DNA of 64,000 nt from Pseudomonas berkeleyensis (GTDB lineage: Bacteria; Pseudomonadota; Gammaproteobacteria; Pseudomonadales; Pseudomonadaceae): the NCBI RefSeq assembly GCF_014109765.1, contig NZ_CP059139.1:3724001-3788000 (forward strand), read 5' to 3'. The translations under genes and the position numbers were made by a program. The notes under the pieces are model-generated. The model was not told where the DNA came from. It searched no databases and was given only the letters and a program-made list of their open reading frames with translations. Of this stretch, positions 62,167 to 64,000 are shown piece after piece. The first letter of the stretch is position 1. Every line of letters starts with the position of its first letter.

Positions 62167-64000
62167 GCCAGAGCCTCCACTCGCTCGCCCGGCAGCGCCA
62201 GGTTCAGCTCAAAGCTGAAGCGGCTACCTGACACGCCGTCGCTCTGTACCTGCAGGGCGCTGCCCATGGCCTGCAACGCCTGAGTGACGATGGCCAGACC
62301 AAGGCCACTGCCCTCGACTGCCTCGACTCCCGCGCCTCGCTCGAAAGGTTGCAGCAGGCGCTGCTGGTCGTCAGGGTGTATGCCCGGCCCCGTATCTGCC
62401 ACCTGCAGTTGCAGGCTTAGCCCAGCAACACCACGCGGCAGGCAGCTCACATGTAGCTGGATGCGACCGTCACGGGTGAACTTGGCGGCATTGCCCAGCA
62501 AGTTCAGCAACACCGTGCGCAGGCGCCGGAAATCGGCACTCACCTGCTGCGGTACATCCGTCGCCAGGTGCAGCTCAAAATCGTTGGCTTGCCGCCGAGC
62601 CAGCGGCTCCACCTCCTCCGCGATCTCCCGCAGGAAGAGGTGCAGATCACCCGGCACCTCATGCTGTGGCTGCTCGCTGTGGGAGAACTCCAGCAACTCG
62701 TCGATCAACGCCAATTGGCGGTGAGCACTGCGTGCGATCCGCTGTGGATAGTCATGGCGACTCTCGGCGACCAGACGCCACGCATAGTCGACGATATCCA
62801 GCAATGGCGTGCGCAGGTCATGAGTGATGCGTGCCAGCATCGCCCCACGTGCCCGTAGAGACTCGCTCAACTGCTCGGTACGGCGTTGCACCATGCCTTC
62901 CAGCCGGCCCTGTTCCGCCTGACGCAGATCCTCAAGTTCGCTGCGCGCCCGCATCGCTCGCTTGCGGCTGCGGTAAAGCTCGGTGAGCAGCGTACAGGTC
63001 AGCATCACCACCCCCGGAACGATGGAGGAGAGGCTGAAAAAATCCTGGCGCGACTGCCAGATCACCTGGTCAGCCTGCAGCACGTAGCGCATGAAGAACT
63101 GCACCAGATACAGCAGCGGCACGGCCCAGGCCATCCAGATCAGCGATACCCCGCGGTACCAGGCGACCAGCAAGGTCAGCGGCATCAGCAGGTAGACGGT
63201 GAAGCGTCTGAGCAGATCGGTGAAGGCGCCGCCCTGCGCGTGATCTAGCAAGAGCGTCCACAGATGGCTGCCGATGAACAGCACCAGCAAAGCGCCGTAC
63301 AACACCCCCCAGTAGCGCGGCAGATGACGCACCTGCAGCAGCACGCGGGCATAGCCCAGGAAGCAGGCGAAGCTGATCACGCTGACCAGCGAACGGATCA
63401 CGTCGCTCCACGGCAGCAACGCCGGCCAATGGGTCAGATAGCCGTTCAGCACACAGGTCACGACGATATAGCTGAGCACGGTTGCCGCGTGCGCGAGCAA
63501 CAAGGGCGAGCGCATGATGGCGCCTACGATCAGGCTGAAAGGCACCACCAGCAACACGATCCCCAGGCTCAGGCCATCGACCAACGCACTGATCTGACGC
63601 TGCATGAGCATCGCCTGCGATGACCACAGGATAGGTTCGACGATCAGCGCCGAGCGGCTCGTCGCGCGAATCAACACCCTACCGTCGTCCTCGGCGTACA
63701 GGGGGAAACTCGGCTGGCGCGCCAGTACCGGCCACTCCTCGGCGGGATAGGCACTGCCGGCATGCATGCGCTGCCATTGGCCAGCGCGCTGGATGAACAC
63801 CTGAATATCGTTCAGGCGCGGATCGCCCACCGTCAGCCAGCGCATGCACTCGCGGCTCGCCACATCGGCCAGGGAGAAGCGCACCCAATACGCAGAATGG
63901 GTGTAATTGGCGAACAGATAGCCCTGTTCGAGGTTGCTGAAAGCCTGATCCGGCAAAGCCAGAATCTGCTCCAGACGCAATTGCGCGCCACGATCCTCGA
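62163..64000 (-). CDS. 7TMR-DISM sensor histidine kinase, N-terminus outside the window
   Basis: The frame is open through the right edge, so the true start lies beyond 64000; about 612 codons are visible. Domains in order: end of a 7TMR-DISMED2 extracellular domain (FANYTHSAYWVRFSL), seven membrane segments, a coiled-coil linker, HisKA with the phospho-histidine in ARITHDLRTPLLD, and an ATPase domain with LLNLLGNAAKF, DTGPGIHPDD and GSGLGLAIV. No receiver domain is seen. DISM domains bind carbohydrate-like or other periplasmic ligands. The overlap with a TonB receptor gene (ATGA) suggests it senses or regulates that receptor's substrate. A response regulator must be encoded outside the window. 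Confidence 0.9.
   Translation of the reverse strand, partial: EDRGAQLRLEQILALPDQAFSNLEQGYLFANYTHSAYWVRFSLADVASRECMRWLTVGDPRLNDIQVFIQRAGQWQRMHAGSAYPAEEWPVLARQPSFPLYAEDDGRVLIRATSRSALIVEPILWSSQAMLMQRQISALVDGLSLGIVLLVVPFSLIVGAIMRSPLLLAHAATVLSYIVVTCVLNGYLTHWPALLPWSDVIRSLVSVISFACFLGYARVLLQVRHLPRYWGVLYGALLVLFIGSHLWTLLLDHAQGGAFTDLLRRFTVYLLMPLTLLVAWYRGVSLIWMAWAVPLLYLVQFFMRYVLQADQVIWQSRQDFFSLSSIVPGVVMLTCTLLTELYRSRKRAMRARSELEDLRQAEQGRLEGMVQRRTEQLSESLRARGAMLARITHDLRTPLLDIVDYAWRLVAESRHDYPQRIARSAHRQLALIDELLEFSHSEQPQHEVPGDLHLFLREIAEEVEPLARRQANDFELHLATDVPQQVSADFRRLRTVLLNLLGNAAKFTRDGRIQLHVSCLPRGVAGLSLQLQVADTGPGIHPDDQQRLLQPFERGAGVEAVEGSGLGLAIVTQALQAMGSALQVQSDGVSGSRFSFELNLALPGERVEALA

Noticed and set aside
1..64000. 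tRNA, rRNA, CRISPR arrays, integrase or transposase genes
   Set aside because: No cloverleaf-like tRNA gene, rRNA sequence, regularly spaced repeat array or recombinase motif was seen on either strand.

Overview
The window looks like chromosome of a Pseudomonas-type gammaproteobacterium. The evidence is the high-GC coding sequence, a DUF2790 small protein, the orphan cbb3 subunit locus (ccoG, MocR regulator, ccoN4, ccoQ4) and dispersed palindromes of the GTAGGAGCGGCTTCAGCCG and GTAGCCCGGATGCAATCCGG types, all of which I know mainly from pseudomonads. I cannot fix the species. I see no rRNA, tRNA, CRISPR array, insertion sequence with a transposase, or prophage.

Layout. 1-1.6 kb: end of an NAD-salvage pair (nadR-like, pnuC) and a TPR membrane protein. 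1.7-4.1 kb: an AT-richer island of six small unknown genes, several overlapping. 4.1-8.4 kb: FAD monooxygenase, small signal peptidase I, lipoprotein, DUF2790 protein, HIT hydrolase, GST. 8.4-14.1 kb: a MITE-like element, a carrier protein, a Tat-exported SDR divergent from a LysR gene, an MFS exporter, a ClpP-fold periplasmic protein. 14.2-17.3 kb: a catabolic unit (MatC-like transporter plus amidohydrolase) divergent from a GntR/UTRA repressor, with a 24-bp near-perfect palindrome between them. 17.3-23.3 kb: SDR, glycine-zipper protein, small membrane proteins, a GGDEF cyclase, a DMT transporter. 23.4-29 kb: plsB, a trypsin-fold protease, a repeat cluster, a lipobox-bearing malate:quinone oxidoreductase, a second MITE-like copy.

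29.3-39.1 kb is a respiratory and redox block. cysI-like sulfite/nitrite reductase, DUF934, lrgA and lrgB run leftward with 4-bp overlaps at every junction. ccoG, a MocR regulator, a UbiM-like quinone hydroxylase, ccoN4 and ccoQ4 run rightward. The ccoG and ccoN4 promoters share a 14-bp perfect block and a second block at identical spacing, which suggests co-regulation.

39.1-48 kb is ordinary accessory metabolism: SH3-domain protein, EAL phosphodiesterase, LysR, MBL-fold protein, SDRs, an acyl-CoA dehydrogenase behind an 11-bp-arm palindrome, and a chalcone-isomerase-like/DUF3833/SDR operon.

48-64 kb, all leftward, is the most unusual part: a sensor kinase with a 7TMR-DISM input overlapping a TonB-dependent receptor, then a 2419-residue exported repeat protein (ten DUF11-type repeats plus SdrD-B-like modules) overlapping a 1401-residue protein with an OmpA-like domain and a C-terminal beta-barrel. 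The last two look like a matched surface fibre and outer-membrane partner and are my best candidate for an undescribed system.
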